64,000 nt of DNA, taken from contig NZ_POSP01000003.1 of NCBI RefSeq assembly GCF_002885975.1, forward strand, positions 3,596,001-3,660,000. Reading direction: 5' to 3'. The stretch's first letter is position 1. Each line of letters starts with the position of its first letter. Under the pieces are notes generated by a model. It was not told the DNA's origin and made no database searches. It was given only the letters and a program-made list of their open reading frames with translations. Made by a program: the position numbers and the translations under genes. Shown here piece after piece: positions 54,626 through 63,953 of the stretch. This DNA is from Paucibacter aquatile (GTDB taxonomy: Bacteria; Pseudomonadota; Gammaproteobacteria; Burkholderiales; Burkholderiaceae_C).

Positions 54626-55339
54626 TCAGATTTGCGGTGTTCTCGGCGTGCAGCCGGGCTGCGTGCGACGCCGGAGCCCCCAGCCCAACAGGCCCAAGCC
54701 TCCCAGCAGCAGGGCCGCGCTGCTCGGCTCGGGCACGGCAGCCACCTGGCCCAAGACCAGGTCGTTGGCCGCCACCCAGGTCAGACCATCGCTGGGCTGC
54801 ACGGCGCTGATCTCAAAGTAGCGGATCTGGCTGGTTGAGGCAAAGCCGTAGAACGTGCCCGGTTGGGCGTTCTCGATGATCACCACCTGCTCGATGCCGT
54901 CGGCATCGAGGGCATTGAGCTTGATGCTCTGGCCCGGCAGAAAGGCGCCCAGTGCATCGGTGCCGAAGAAGAAGCCGCCAACGCCGTAGACCTTGTCCGT
55001 GTAGTTGAAGTCGAAGCTGATGACATCGGTGGCCTGGTCGGTGGACAGCCAGACATCGCTGTCGCTGCCGGCGTTGTAGAAGCTCGAGTAGTCGCTGCCG
55101 TCGAATTTCAGCGCATTGACCACATAGCTGTAGCCGCCACCGGGTTCGCGGTACAGCGAGCTCGGGCCCTGGGCCCAGAAGAGGTCGTTGAAGCTGTCCG
55201 TGACCGGCGCCGAGATGGCGGCGTTGAAGGCGGCTTGGGAGCTGTAGAAGCGCATGTCCGCCTGGGCGGGCAGGGCGCTGCCCAGCAGGGCGGCGCAGGC
55301 CAGGGCCGGAGCGGCAAGGCGTGTGAAGAAGAGATTCAT
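54626..55339 (-). CDS. PEP-CTERM sorting-domain protein
   Basis: This 237-residue exported protein has a signal peptide (ALLGSALPAQA), a beta-rich body (GYSYVVNALKFDGSDYSSFY; ISFDFNYTDKVYGVGGFFFG) and the exosortase signal VPEPSSAALLLGGLGLLGWG followed by RRR. The body resembles proteins whose domain covers jelly-roll surface modules, but no specific family is claimed. It is the third gene of the metalloprotease operon, 59 nt after that gene. Confidence 0.9.
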   Translation of the reverse strand: MNLFFTRLAAPALACAALLGSALPAQADMRFYSSQAAFNAAISAPVTDSFNDLFWAQGPSSLYREPGGGYSYVVNALKFDGSDYSSFYNAGSDSDVWLSTDQATDVISFDFNYTDKVYGVGGFFFGTDALGAFLPGQSIKLNALDADGIEQVVIIENAQPGTFYGFASTSQIRYFEISAVQPSDGLTWVAANDLVLGQVAAVPEPSSAALLLGGLGLLGWGLRRRTQPGCTPRTPQI

Positions 55340-55398
55340 GCGTAGTGCCTGTTTGGTTTCATGTGAAGAGGAAGGGCGGTGCGCGGGATCAACGCGGC

Positions 55399-58005
55399 TC
55401 ACAACTTTTCGCAGCGGCCCATACGGGCGCCGGCCTTGACCTGGTCGCGGAACTCATCGGGGAAGCGGGTCGGCAGTGACTGGCCGGCGCGGCAGACGTA
55501 GGCCGTGCTCAGGTCGATGCGCCAGGTGGCTTGCACGCCGGTCATGCCGCCCATCAAGACCTGACCCTTGCCGCTCAGGGCGATGGGGTTCTCCAGGCCG
55601 TACTTCTCGGCCTCGACCACACCCTGCTTCTTGAGGAAGTCGTTCAGGCCGATCCAGCCGATGTCTTCCACCCACATGAAGCCGGCGAACATGGTGAAGA
55701 AGTCCCCGGCCCGGGCCAGCACCACGCGGCCGTCATCGCTGATGGCGCTGATGTTGATGGGCGGGCGGCCGGCATTGGCTTCCACCCAGTCGGCGCCTTC
55801 CACGGCGCAGTGGTCGATGCCGTCCCAGCTGATGAAGGGCATGTCGATGCAGTAGCGCGGGCTGCTGCGCGGGGTGAAGGCATCGGGTCCGGTGCCCTTG
55901 AGGGCATTCCACATCACCATGCCTTGGGCGGTGGCCAGGGGCACGCGGCTGCCGTCGTAGTTCACCACCTCGGCGCTGGCTGCGCCGGTCAGGGCGGTCA
56001 GGTCCACGGGATTGGCGTCACCAACCCAGGCGATGGCGCGGTCGAAATTGGCCGTGCCCACCACCACGCGGCCGTCGCCGGAGATGCCATCGGCGCGCAT
56101 CCAGGGCAGGCCGCGCAGGTCCAGGCCGTCGAGCTTGAGGGCCTGGCCGCCGCCTTCGGCGGTCCAGCGGTAGGGCACGACTTGCAGGCCGAGATCGGTG
56201 TTCCAGTCGTGCACGACGCAGCTGCCATCGGGGTTCTGGTGGCCGCTGTAGCCCACGGCGGCCGTGCCGGTGGCATTCATGCTGAAGCCGTAGCTGCTGG
56301 TCACGCCGGCCGCGCCGCCCAGGCCGCACGCATCGCTGAGCGCACCCATGGGGCTGGCCTGGCCGGTGTCGAAATCCCACAGCGCCATCTGCTTGATGGT
56401 GTAGCTGTAGCCATCGGGGTCGGTGTGGACGATGCCGTCGAAATTGGCTTCCACCAGCATCTTGCGGCCATCGGCCGAGAGGTTGCTGCGCGAGGAGGCG
56501 AGCAGGTCCAGGCTGTCGGGGAAGAGCTGGATGCCGTCCTTGGCGTCCCAGTACAGCGGGTAGCCGAAGCCGTAGCCGCCGCCAGCGCGCTGGCCGTCCA
56601 GCGACAGGCTGCTCAGGAACACGCCGCCGATGAAGTCGTACTGCACGCCGTCGCGATGGCCGTTGAAGACGATGTCGGCCTGGGCCACCTGGCCAGCCTG
56701 CACTTCGATGGCGCTGGCCTTGCAGGGCGAATCCAGCGCCGGATCGTGGCTTTCGCCAGCGTTCCAGTATTCGGCCTGCGAGAGCAGCATGGCCGGCCGG
56801 GTCGGGTAGCCGCCGCCGCTGATTTCCTCGATGTAGAGCTGGTAGCGCTCGCCCGGCTTCAGGTTGTTGATGCGGAAGCGCCCGTCCGGGCCCAGCTTGC
56901 CCTGGCTCTGGTCACCCGACATGGCCGAGACCGCGTCGCCCAGCGGGTCGCGCACATTGCGCGCCACCACATTGATGCCGCTGAAGCCGGTTTTGCCGTC
57001 CTTGAGCAGCAGGCTTCCGGCAATGGAAGCGCTGCGTGCCAGGTAATCGGCCGTGGGGTAGAGGTTGGAGATGGCGGCGATGTCATCGGCCCGGTCCACC
57101 GTGCTCATCTCCTGCCCGATCGAGCGGCCCTTGGCCACATTGTGCGGATCGATGAAGGGGAACATGGTCTCGACCTGCTTGGGGTCGATGTGGCTGGCGG
57201 CGGGGCCGTAGAGCCAGTGGTGCACCGGCGCCACGCAGCCGGGCACACCGGGGTAGAGGTCGCGGTTGTAAGTGGGCTGACTCATGAAGGCGAGCTGGCC
57301 ATTGACCTGCGAATGCGAGAGGTTGATGGCGTGGCCGAACTCGTGGGTGAAGACGCCGGCATAACGCGCGCCCTTGACGTCCGCCGGCGGTGCCGAGCGC
57401 TGACCGATGGGCGGGTTCTCGTGGCTGACCATCCAGCCGTTCATCAAGGCGGTTGCCTTGACGATGGTCTCGGGGTAGCCGTCGCCATCGCGGTCTTCGG
57501 CGAACTCGGGCATGGCGATGCCCAGCACCTGGTCGCGCGGCACGCCGAAAAAGTCTTCCAGCACCCGGCCGTCTTCGTCGTAGATGACGTAGAAGCCGCC
57601 CTGGTTGTACTGACCGTAGACCAGCTGGGCGCTGGCCGCATCATTGACGTCGCGGCCGATGCTGGGCACGGCGGTGAAGGGGGTGAACTGGGCGGGGTTG
57701 GTCTGGGCGCGCCAGGTCGAGGTGGCCACCGAGCTCCATTGCTGGAGTGCAAACGCGGTCACGGCATTGGCCTGCTCGGCGCTCAGGAAGACGCTGCCGT
57801 CGTTCTTGCGCGTGAATACGCCGACATCGGTGTAGACCTTGATCGGGCCTTGCGTCGTGTCCCAGCGCAGGGGCTGCGGGTCACCGGGCTTGTCGTTCAG
57901 GTAAAGCGGGCCGGCGGCCTGGCTGCCGGCGGCCATCAGCAGAAGTGCCGCGAGCACCGTGCGGCGCAGGGGTTTGCGAATGGGGGGGGTGAAGAAGGTG
58001 TTCAT
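55399..58005 (-). CDS. Secreted matrixin-like zinc metalloprotease with C-terminal propeller-like repeats
   Basis: This 868-residue protein has a signal peptide (LAALLLMAAGSQA) and a metzincin zinc motif HEFGHAINLSHS, with His221, Glu222, His225 and His231. It resembles matrixins (HEFGHALGLDHS), but the usual Gly is Asn. MFPFID or a nearby Met segment may be the Met-turn. A carboxypeptidase-regulatory-like beta domain (about residues 335-400, INNLKPGERYQLYIEEI) follows, and then repeats with GDGRVVVG/DDGRVVLA-type strands suggesting a beta-propeller. It shares one base with the upstream gene. The substrate is unknown. Confidence 0.8.
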   Translation of the reverse strand: MNTFFTPPIRKPLRRTVLAALLLMAAGSQAAGPLYLNDKPGDPQPLRWDTTQGPIKVYTDVGVFTRKNDGSVFLSAEQANAVTAFALQQWSSVATSTWRAQTNPAQFTPFTAVPSIGRDVNDAASAQLVYGQYNQGGFYVIYDEDGRVLEDFFGVPRDQVLGIAMPEFAEDRDGDGYPETIVKATALMNGWMVSHENPPIGQRSAPPADVKGARYAGVFTHEFGHAINLSHSQVNGQLAFMSQPTYNRDLYPGVPGCVAPVHHWLYGPAASHIDPKQVETMFPFIDPHNVAKGRSIGQEMSTVDRADDIAAISNLYPTADYLARSASIAGSLLLKDGKTGFSGINVVARNVRDPLGDAVSAMSGDQSQGKLGPDGRFRINNLKPGERYQLYIEEISGGGYPTRPAMLLSQAEYWNAGESHDPALDSPCKASAIEVQAGQVAQADIVFNGHRDGVQYDFIGGVFLSSLSLDGQRAGGGYGFGYPLYWDAKDGIQLFPDSLDLLASSRSNLSADGRKMLVEANFDGIVHTDPDGYSYTIKQMALWDFDTGQASPMGALSDACGLGGAAGVTSSYGFSMNATGTAAVGYSGHQNPDGSCVVHDWNTDLGLQVVPYRWTAEGGGQALKLDGLDLRGLPWMRADGISGDGRVVVGTANFDRAIAWVGDANPVDLTALTGAASAEVVNYDGSRVPLATAQGMVMWNALKGTGPDAFTPRSSPRYCIDMPFISWDGIDHCAVEGADWVEANAGRPPINISAISDDGRVVLARAGDFFTMFAGFMWVEDIGWIGLNDFLKKQGVVEAEKYGLENPIALSGKGQVLMGGMTGVQATWRIDLSTAYVCRAGQSLPTRFPDEFRDQVKAGARMGRCEKL

Positions 58006-58652
58006 CAGCGCATCGCTCCCGTGGCCAGCCAGTTGTTCTTGACGGTGCGTTGCACCAGACCTTGCAAGGTGTTCAGGTCCACGCCGCCGGCGCGGCTTTC
58101 CAGCATGCGGGCCTCATTGCGGCGCAGCAGACCCGGCGTCACTTCCAGGCCCTCGAACAGGCCGACGTTGTTGAAGCCGTTGGTGGCCTTGTTGCCATTG
58201 ATGGTCAGCTTGCCCTGGGCCAGGCCCACGGGGGTGCTGAAGCCCGAGCGGGCGGCCGGCTTGTTCATGAAGGCCATGACCTTCTCGCCCACCTGCCAGT
58301 TCGGCATGCCTTCGATCTTGGCCGGCAGCAGGTAGCGGCCATCGTCCATCTTGCGGGCGCGCAGCAGGCCGTACTGGCGGAAGGTGTAGGCGCTTTGCGG
58401 CGCCAGGGTCTTCTTGGCGCTGCTGCTGACCTTGAGCGTGATCTCGGTGTAGGGCAGGCCGTCCTGGATGCCGTCCTTCACGGCCGTGACCTGGCCATTG
58501 ACGATCAGGTCGGCACGGCCGATCAGCTGGGCCAGGTTCTGATTCGGCAGCTGGGTGGCCTGGGCTGCTTGCGGCTGCAGCAGGGTCAGGCCTGCAATCA
58601 GGGCCAGGCCGGCGCCAAGGCGCGCGCTCCCGGCCAGGGGGCTGTGGTTCAT
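58005..58652 (-). CDS. Secreted protein of unknown function preceding the metalloprotease
   Basis: This 215-residue protein has a signal peptide ending QAAQA and starts at an ATG (58652) behind GGAGGA. The mature part includes RADLIVNGQVTAVKDGIQDG and YTEITLKVSSSAKKTL, a pattern of a small beta-rich domain. I cannot name a family with confidence. Its stop codon shares one base with the metalloprotease start, so they are translated together. It may be an inhibitor, chaperone or substrate-binding partner. Confidence 0.72.
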   Translation of the reverse strand: MNHSPLAGSARLGAGLALIAGLTLLQPQAAQATQLPNQNLAQLIGRADLIVNGQVTAVKDGIQDGLPYTEITLKVSSSAKKTLAPQSAYTFRQYGLLRARKMDDGRYLLPAKIEGMPNWQVGEKVMAFMNKPAARSGFSTPVGLAQGKLTINGNKATNGFNNVGLFEGLEVTPGLLRRNEARMLESRAGGVDLNTLQGLVQRTVKNNWLATGAMR

Positions 58653-58825
58653 GGGGGAATCCTCCGTTGCGGTTCGGTGCTTGCGAGGGAGGGCCGGGCC
58701 GGCCCAGTGCAAGCCCGCACCTTAGCCAGCCGGGTCGGGCGCCACCCCCCCCGCCGCGGGTGGTGGGGTGGCCACGGCCCACCCGGGAAAACCTGAGCCC
58801 CTGCGGGCGTGCCGGGCACCGCCCT

Positions 58826-58850
58826 GGTGCAAAGTGGTGCAACCCGGTGC
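58826..58850 (+). promoter_or_regulatory. Three GGTGC repeats at exact 10-bp spacing
   Basis: GGTGC occurs at 58826, 58836 and 58846, with a fourth, weaker GGGGTGG further on. The 10-bp period places the copies on one DNA face. They lie in the 299-bp divergent region between the metalloprotease operon and the LuxR-type gene. This is an operator-like array with no identified protein. Confidence 0.45.
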
Positions 58851-58951
58851 GGACTGGGGTGGACCCCAAGGGTTTTGGAGGCCCGGCCGGACCCCATGGG
58901 TGGGGGCTTTGCCTGAGGCAGCGGCCCCGGGGCTGCCCCTAGACTTTGGCC

Positions 58952-60739
58952 ATGAAGTTCGAGCTGTGCGATGAGGAGTTGGCCGGGCTGGAGCAGGAGC
59001 TGGAGGACGCCGGCGGCCTGGCCCGTTTGCAAGCCTTGGCCGAGATGGCCTGGCATCTGCGCCAGCGCGACAGCCTGCGCGCCCTCAAGCTGATTGCCGA
59101 GAGCGAACGCCGCCTGGCCATTGCCCAGGCCGCCGGCAAGCCCCTGCCGCCGCCCTTGGCCGCGCGCCTGGGCCTGCGTCTGGCCCTGGCGGCCAGCGAG
59201 ATCGCCGTGCATTTCTGTCGTTTGGACGAGGCCCACACCCAGCTGCGCCGGGCGCGCGCCTGCCTGCTCGGGCTGAGCGAGGTCGATTACGCCTGGGCCG
59301 TGGGTGATTGCTGGCTGGTCGAGGCGGCCCTGGCCAAGGCGAGCGGCGAGCGCAGCCGCGAGCTGCAGGCCTTGCGCCAGGCCGAGGCGGTCTGTGCCGC
59401 CAGCGGCGACGCCCAGCGCGCCGGCATTGCCCGCGGCGTGGCCTGCAGCGAGTTCAGCATCAGCCAGTCGGCCGATGAACACGCGCCCGCCGCCAGTGGC
59501 GCCCCGGTCGCCGGCGGCCCGGCGGCCGAAGCCTGGCAGCTGGCGGCCCAGGCCTTCCCCTTGTGCCTGCGCGAGCCGGCCACGGCGGCCGGTCTGTTCC
59601 TGCGCGCGGCCGAGCTGGCGCGCGGCATGGGCATGCGCCGCTTTGTCTGCATCGTCACCATGAATGCCGGCAATGCCTGGCTGGAGCTCGGTGACCTGAA
59701 CAATGCCGCCAGCTGCTTCGAGCAGGCGGCCGAGCTGGCCGCGCGCACCGGCTGGCCGGTGCTGATGGGCACCAGCCAGACGCAGATCGGCCGGGTGCTG
59801 CGCCATCTGGGCCGCTTCGAGGAAAGCCAGACCGTGCTGCACGAAGCCCTGGCCCTGCTGCGGGTGGCGCCGCCCGGCACCATCAAGGCCTTTGCCTGCA
59901 GCGAGCTGGCCTTGACCCTGCTGGCTCTGGGCCAGGCGCCGGCCTCGGTGGCGGTGATGGACGAGGCCATCGCCCTCTACCGCGCCGCCCAGTCGAATGT
60001 GAACCTGGCGCTGAACCTGGTGCGCCAGGCCCGCGCCCAGGCCCAGCTGGGCGCCACCGAGGCGGCCCTGGCCGCGGCTGGCGAGGCGCAGGCACTGATC
60101 GAACGCTTTGGCTACACGGCCCTGGCCGTCGAGCTGGACGAGGCCCTGGCCGAGGTGCACCGCCACGGCGGCGCCAAGCTGCCGCCGCCGCCCGGCATGA
60201 CCGCGCCCAGCGCCACCATCCATTTCGCCCAGACCGCCTTGCACCGCGGCATGAGCATCCCGGGCTGGAAGCCGCCGCCGGCCCTGCTGGCCTATCTGGC
60301 CGACGCCTGGGCCGAGGCCGACGAGATGGCCCAGGCCTATTCCTACGCCCGCCTGGCCCGCCTGGCCCATGAGCAGGGCGACGCCCTCAAGCTCAAGGAC
60401 CCGCGCGCCATGCTGCACCTGCTGGGCTACCGCAGCCTGCTGGCCGCGCGGGCCAGCGAGCCGGTGGCGCCCCCGCTCTTGCGGCCGGCCGCGGAACCCA
60501 CCCTGCCGGCGCCGGGGCCGCTCAGCGCCGGCGCCGAGTCCCTCACGCCCAAGGAGGGCGAGATCTTGCAACTGCTGGCGCGCAACTACTCCAACAAGGA
60601 AATTGCGCAGGCCCTGGGCGTCAGCGCCGAGACGGTGAAGTGGCACCTCAAAGGCCTGTACGGCAAGCTGGCTGCGGGCTCGCGCCGCCATGCGGTGACC
60701 AAAGCCCGCACGCTGGGCATGTTGCACAGCAGCGCCTGA
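58952..60739 (+). CDS. LuxR-type regulator with N-terminal TPR-like region
   Basis: This 595-residue protein has a C-terminal LuxR/FixJ helix-turn-helix (about residues 530-595: SLTPKEGEILQLLARNYSNK, then AQALGVSAETVKWHLKGL). The long N-terminal part is Ala/Leu-rich helical hairpins typical of tetratricopeptide repeats (GRFEESQTVLHEALALLRV). It lacks a P-loop, so it is not a full MalT-type STAND protein. It is divergent from the metalloprotease operon and upstream of a PEP-CTERM gene, both possible targets. Confidence 0.87.
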   Translation: MKFELCDEELAGLEQELEDAGGLARLQALAEMAWHLRQRDSLRALKLIAESERRLAIAQAAGKPLPPPLAARLGLRLALAASEIAVHFCRLDEAHTQLRRARACLLGLSEVDYAWAVGDCWLVEAALAKASGERSRELQALRQAEAVCAASGDAQRAGIARGVACSEFSISQSADEHAPAASGAPVAGGPAAEAWQLAAQAFPLCLREPATAAGLFLRAAELARGMGMRRFVCIVTMNAGNAWLELGDLNNAASCFEQAAELAARTGWPVLMGTSQTQIGRVLRHLGRFEESQTVLHEALALLRVAPPGTIKAFACSELALTLLALGQAPASVAVMDEAIALYRAAQSNVNLALNLVRQARAQAQLGATEAALAAAGEAQALIERFGYTALAVELDEALAEVHRHGGAKLPPPPGMTAPSATIHFAQTALHRGMSIPGWKPPPALLAYLADAWAEADEMAQAYSYARLARLAHEQGDALKLKDPRAMLHLLGYRSLLAARASEPVAPPLLRPAAEPTLPAPGPLSAGAESLTPKEGEILQLLARNYSNKEIAQALGVSAETVKWHLKGLYGKLAAGSRRHAVTKARTLGMLHSSA

Positions 60740-60848
60740 TCGCCCCCCTAATTCATGGACGCCGGCATGTCCGGTTCGGCTGCTGTGCTGCCGTTGGCTT
60801 TCCCTGAGTGCGCAAGGTGCGCCCTTCAAGACTCCAGGAGCCATGACC

Positions 60849-61715
60849 ATGAAAAACCGCCTGTCCAGCCTCGGGCTGAGCTTTGTCCTTGCCAGCACCC
60901 TTGTGCCGGCTGCGCCCGCCCGGGCGCAGAACTACCAGATCACCGGCAACGTCAACACCCTCGCCGCCCTGTTCTCGCCCGGCCCGCGCGAGGACCAGCA
61001 GCATGCCGCTGATTTCAACTGGTACGACCGGCCCGAGGCACGGGTGCTGCAGTCCCTGGACCAGTTCTCCCAGGTCAGCAACGGAGGCTTTGGCCGGGCC
61101 ACGCTCTCGGCCGGCATGGGTGAGCTGCGCGCCTTTGCGCATGCGGCCTATCCGAGCGGCATCCCGGAGCCGCATTACTACGGCTATGCCTTCGGCACCG
61201 CCCAGGCGAGCTTTGCCGACACGGTGCGCGTGCAGGGCGCGGGTCTGGCCGTGGGCACGCCGGTGCGCTATGAGCTGCGCCTGTGGATCGACGGCCAGCT
61301 GAGCAGCCCCAACCTCGAGATCGGGGGTGTCCTCAATGCCAACGGCCTGGCCCAGATGCAGCTGATCGACCGCAGCAGCAATCTGCGTGAGAGCTTCAGC
61401 TGGGACGCCAAACGCGACGCCACCGGCTGGTACCGCATCGGCCTCGACACCGTGGTCGGGCATGACCTCATGATCACCGGCATGCTCTACGCCGGGGCCG
61501 ACATCTCCTCCAGCGCCACCCTGGCGCGCGAGGTCGTGGCCGACTTTGGCCACACCGCGCGCTACTACCTGCAGACCTCGGAGCCCGGGCTCAACACCAC
61601 CGGGATGAGCGGCCATGACTTCAACATCAGCGCCGTGCCCGAGCCGGGCTCGGGCCTGCTGCTGGGCGCCGGGCTGCTGAGCTTGCTGGGCTGGCTGCAA
61701 GGGCGTCGGCGCTGA
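60849..61715 (+). CDS. PEP-CTERM sorting-domain protein
   Basis: This 288-residue exported protein starts MKNRLSSLGLSFVLASTLVP with a signal peptide ending APARAQ. The C-terminus is VPEPGSGLLLGAGLLSLLGW followed by GRRR, an exosortase signal. The body is beta-rich with no family I recognise. The ATG at 60849 is 8 nt after AGGAG; an ATG 6 nt upstream is too close. It lies between the LuxR-type and kinase genes. Confidence 0.87.
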   Translation: MKNRLSSLGLSFVLASTLVPAAPARAQNYQITGNVNTLAALFSPGPREDQQHAADFNWYDRPEARVLQSLDQFSQVSNGGFGRATLSAGMGELRAFAHAAYPSGIPEPHYYGYAFGTAQASFADTVRVQGAGLAVGTPVRYELRLWIDGQLSSPNLEIGGVLNANGLAQMQLIDRSSNLRESFSWDAKRDATGWYRIGLDTVVGHDLMITGMLYAGADISSSATLAREVVADFGHTARYYLQTSEPGLNTTGMSGHDFNISAVPEPGSGLLLGAGLLSLLGWLQGRRR

Positions 61716-61757
61716 GCCTTGGAGTCGCCGGGCGCGGTCCTGGCATGATGGCCCGCC

Positions 61758-63953
61758 ATGACACGCCTGCCCTGCGCGCCCGAGCACTGGACCGAGTTCT
61801 CGGCCCTGCTCGATGCCGCCCTGGAGCTGCCGGCCGGCGAGCGGGCCGCCTGGCTGCAGGGCTTGCCGCCGGAGTCCGCGCACCTGCGGTCGGCGCTGAG
61901 CCGGGTGCTGCGTCAGGACGAGCCGGGTGCGCCGCAGCTGGAGCTGCCGCATCTGGCCGGGATGGGGGAAGACAAGGGGCCTGGCATCGAATTGCAGCCC
62001 CAGCAGGTTCTCGGCCCCTGGCGCCTTCTGCGCCGGCTGGGCCTGGGCGGCATGGGCGAGGTCTGGCTGGCCGAGCGCTGCGACGGCGCCTACCAGCGCC
62101 AGGTGGCGCTCAAGCTGCCCCATGCCCAGGCCCTGGCCGGCCCGGGGCGGCAACGCTTTGCCCGCGAGCGCGACATCCTGGCCGCGCTCCAGCACCCCCA
62201 CATCGCCCAGTTCTTCGATGCCGGCACGGCCGAGGACGCCGCGGGCCAGGACCAGCCCTGGCTGGCGCTGGAGTATGTCGAGGGCCAGTCCATCGCCGAG
62301 GATTGCAAGGCCCGGCGCCTGCCGCTGCGCGAGCGCCTGCTGCTGATGCTGCAGGTGATGGAGGCGGTCCAGCATGCCCATGGCCGGCTGCTGGTGCACC
62401 GCGATCTGAAGCCGTCGAACGTGATGGTCACGGCCCAGGGCCAGGTCAAGCTGCTGGACTTCGGCATCGCCAAGCTGCTTGGTGCCGAGGGCGATGCGTC
62501 GGGCGGTGCCGAGGCCACCCGCCTGCTGATGGCCACGCCCGCCTATGCCGCCCCCGAGCAGCTGAACGGCAGCCCCATCACCGTGGCCACCGATGTTTTT
62601 GCCCTCGGCGCCTTGTCGCACACCTTGCTGTGCGGCCAGCCGCCAGTGCGCGGCGGCGGCGATCGTTTGGCCTCGCAGAGCGTGAGCGAGGGGCAGGCCG
62701 AATGCTGCGGCCTGAGCCGGCGCCGGCTGCAGCGGGCTTTGCGCGGCGATCTCGATGCCTGGCTGGCCAAGGCCCTGGCCGAGAACCCCTCAGACCGCTA
62801 CGGCAGCGTGCAGGCCATGAGCGAGGACCTGCGCCGCCACCTTGCCGGGCGGCCGCTGCAGGCGCGCCGCATCGGCGCCTGGTCGCGGCTGCGTCTGGCC
62901 TGGCGGCGCCACTGGCTGATGGCCACCCTGCTCACCGCCCTGATCCTGAGCCTGGCGCTGGGTCTGGCGGGCACGGCCTGGCAGGCCCAGCAAGCGCAGC
63001 GGCAGGCCCAGCGTGCCGAGGCGATTCAGCGTTATTTGCTGGGTCTTTTCCGCACCCTGGACCCGCGTGAGAGCGATGCCCAGGATCCGGCTGCCGCCAT
63101 GCGCCGCCTTCTGCAGCAGCAGATGTCGCAGATCGAGCAGCAGCTGCCGCAAGACCCCGAGACCGCCGATGCCTTGCTGCGCCTGAGCAGCACGGTGGCC
63201 ACCTACCTCAGTGACGAGGCCCGCAGCCTGGAACTGGCCGGCCTGCGCTGGCGCCTGCTGCAGCAAAGGCTAGGCCCCGGCCACCCGCGCAGCGGTGAGG
63301 CCGGCCTCAGCTGGTTCTGGGCCCTGTGGTCGGGCGGGCAGCGCGCGCAGGCGGCCGAGGTCTTGGCACTGCTCGACAGGCAGCTGCCGGCGCGCGGCCT
63401 GCTGCGCGCGGAATGGTGGCTGGCGCGGCACGATGTGCTGGACGAACAGGGCGCCGTGCCGGCCGCGCGACGGGATGCCCTGCAGCAGGCACTGCAGCGC
63501 TACCAGGGCGAGGCGCCGCTGGACAGCGGCCATGTGGTGGTGCTGGGGCATCTGGCGCGCTGGCATCTGGCGCAGGGTGAGCGCGCTGAGGCCAAGGCCT
63601 GGTTGGACCGGGCCCTGGCCCTGGCGCCACGTGCCGAGCCGCCGATTGCCCTCGACCAAGCGCGGCTGCTGGGCTTGCGCGCCGAGCTCTGGGCGGCCGA
63701 GGGCCAGCCTGAGGCACAGGCACGCGATCTGGCCGAGGCCGTGCGCCTGCTGCGTGGCAGCCTGGGGCTGGCCAATCCGCTGGGCTGGGCCTTGCTGGGG
63801 CAACAGCTGGGGTTTTTCTGCAAGGGTGGGGCGGCGATGCAGGCCCAGGCCGAGGCCTTGTGGCAGGAGTTGCAGCCCGCGGTCGTGGCCAGCCGTGATG
63901 CGCGCGCTCGCCCGCTGCTGGCCCAGGCCGAAGCCTGCGGGCTCAGGCGCTGA
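61758..63953 (+). CDS. Transmembrane Ser/Thr protein kinase with C-terminal sensor-like region
   Basis: This 731-residue protein has a kinase domain at about residues 90-370: Gly-rich loop LGLGGMGEVWLA, VALKLPHA (ATP-binding Lys), VHRDLKPSNVMV (catalytic loop) and LLDFGIAKLLG (metal-binding DFG). A membrane helix follows (WLMATLLTALILSLALGLAG), and then about 300 residues of Ala/Leu-rich helical repeats, TPR-like. The cytosolic N-terminal region matches the kinases often paired with ECF sigma factors, and such a gene converges on it at the window end. Confidence 0.93.
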   Translation: MTRLPCAPEHWTEFSALLDAALELPAGERAAWLQGLPPESAHLRSALSRVLRQDEPGAPQLELPHLAGMGEDKGPGIELQPQQVLGPWRLLRRLGLGGMGEVWLAERCDGAYQRQVALKLPHAQALAGPGRQRFARERDILAALQHPHIAQFFDAGTAEDAAGQDQPWLALEYVEGQSIAEDCKARRLPLRERLLLMLQVMEAVQHAHGRLLVHRDLKPSNVMVTAQGQVKLLDFGIAKLLGAEGDASGGAEATRLLMATPAYAAPEQLNGSPITVATDVFALGALSHTLLCGQPPVRGGGDRLASQSVSEGQAECCGLSRRRLQRALRGDLDAWLAKALAENPSDRYGSVQAMSEDLRRHLAGRPLQARRIGAWSRLRLAWRRHWLMATLLTALILSLALGLAGTAWQAQQAQRQAQRAEAIQRYLLGLFRTLDPRESDAQDPAAAMRRLLQQQMSQIEQQLPQDPETADALLRLSSTVATYLSDEARSLELAGLRWRLLQQRLGPGHPRSGEAGLSWFWALWSGGQRAQAAEVLALLDRQLPARGLLRAEWWLARHDVLDEQGAVPAARRDALQQALQRYQGEAPLDSGHVVVLGHLARWHLAQGERAEAKAWLDRALALAPRAEPPIALDQARLLGLRAELWAAEGQPEAQARDLAEAVRLLRGSLGLANPLGWALLGQQLGFFCKGGAAMQAQAEALWQELQPAVVASRDARARPLLAQAEACGLRR

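Noticed and set aside
55531..58335. 934-residue open frame on the plus strand across the metalloprotease
   Set aside because: It is antisense to a gene with signal peptide and zinc motif; the translation is Ala/Gly/Val/His-rich with no recognisable domain.
58649..60898. 749-residue minus-strand open frame across the LuxR-type gene
   Set aside because: The plus strand has a clear LuxR helix-turn-helix; the minus translation is Gly/Gln/Arg-rich filler typical of high-GC antisense frames.
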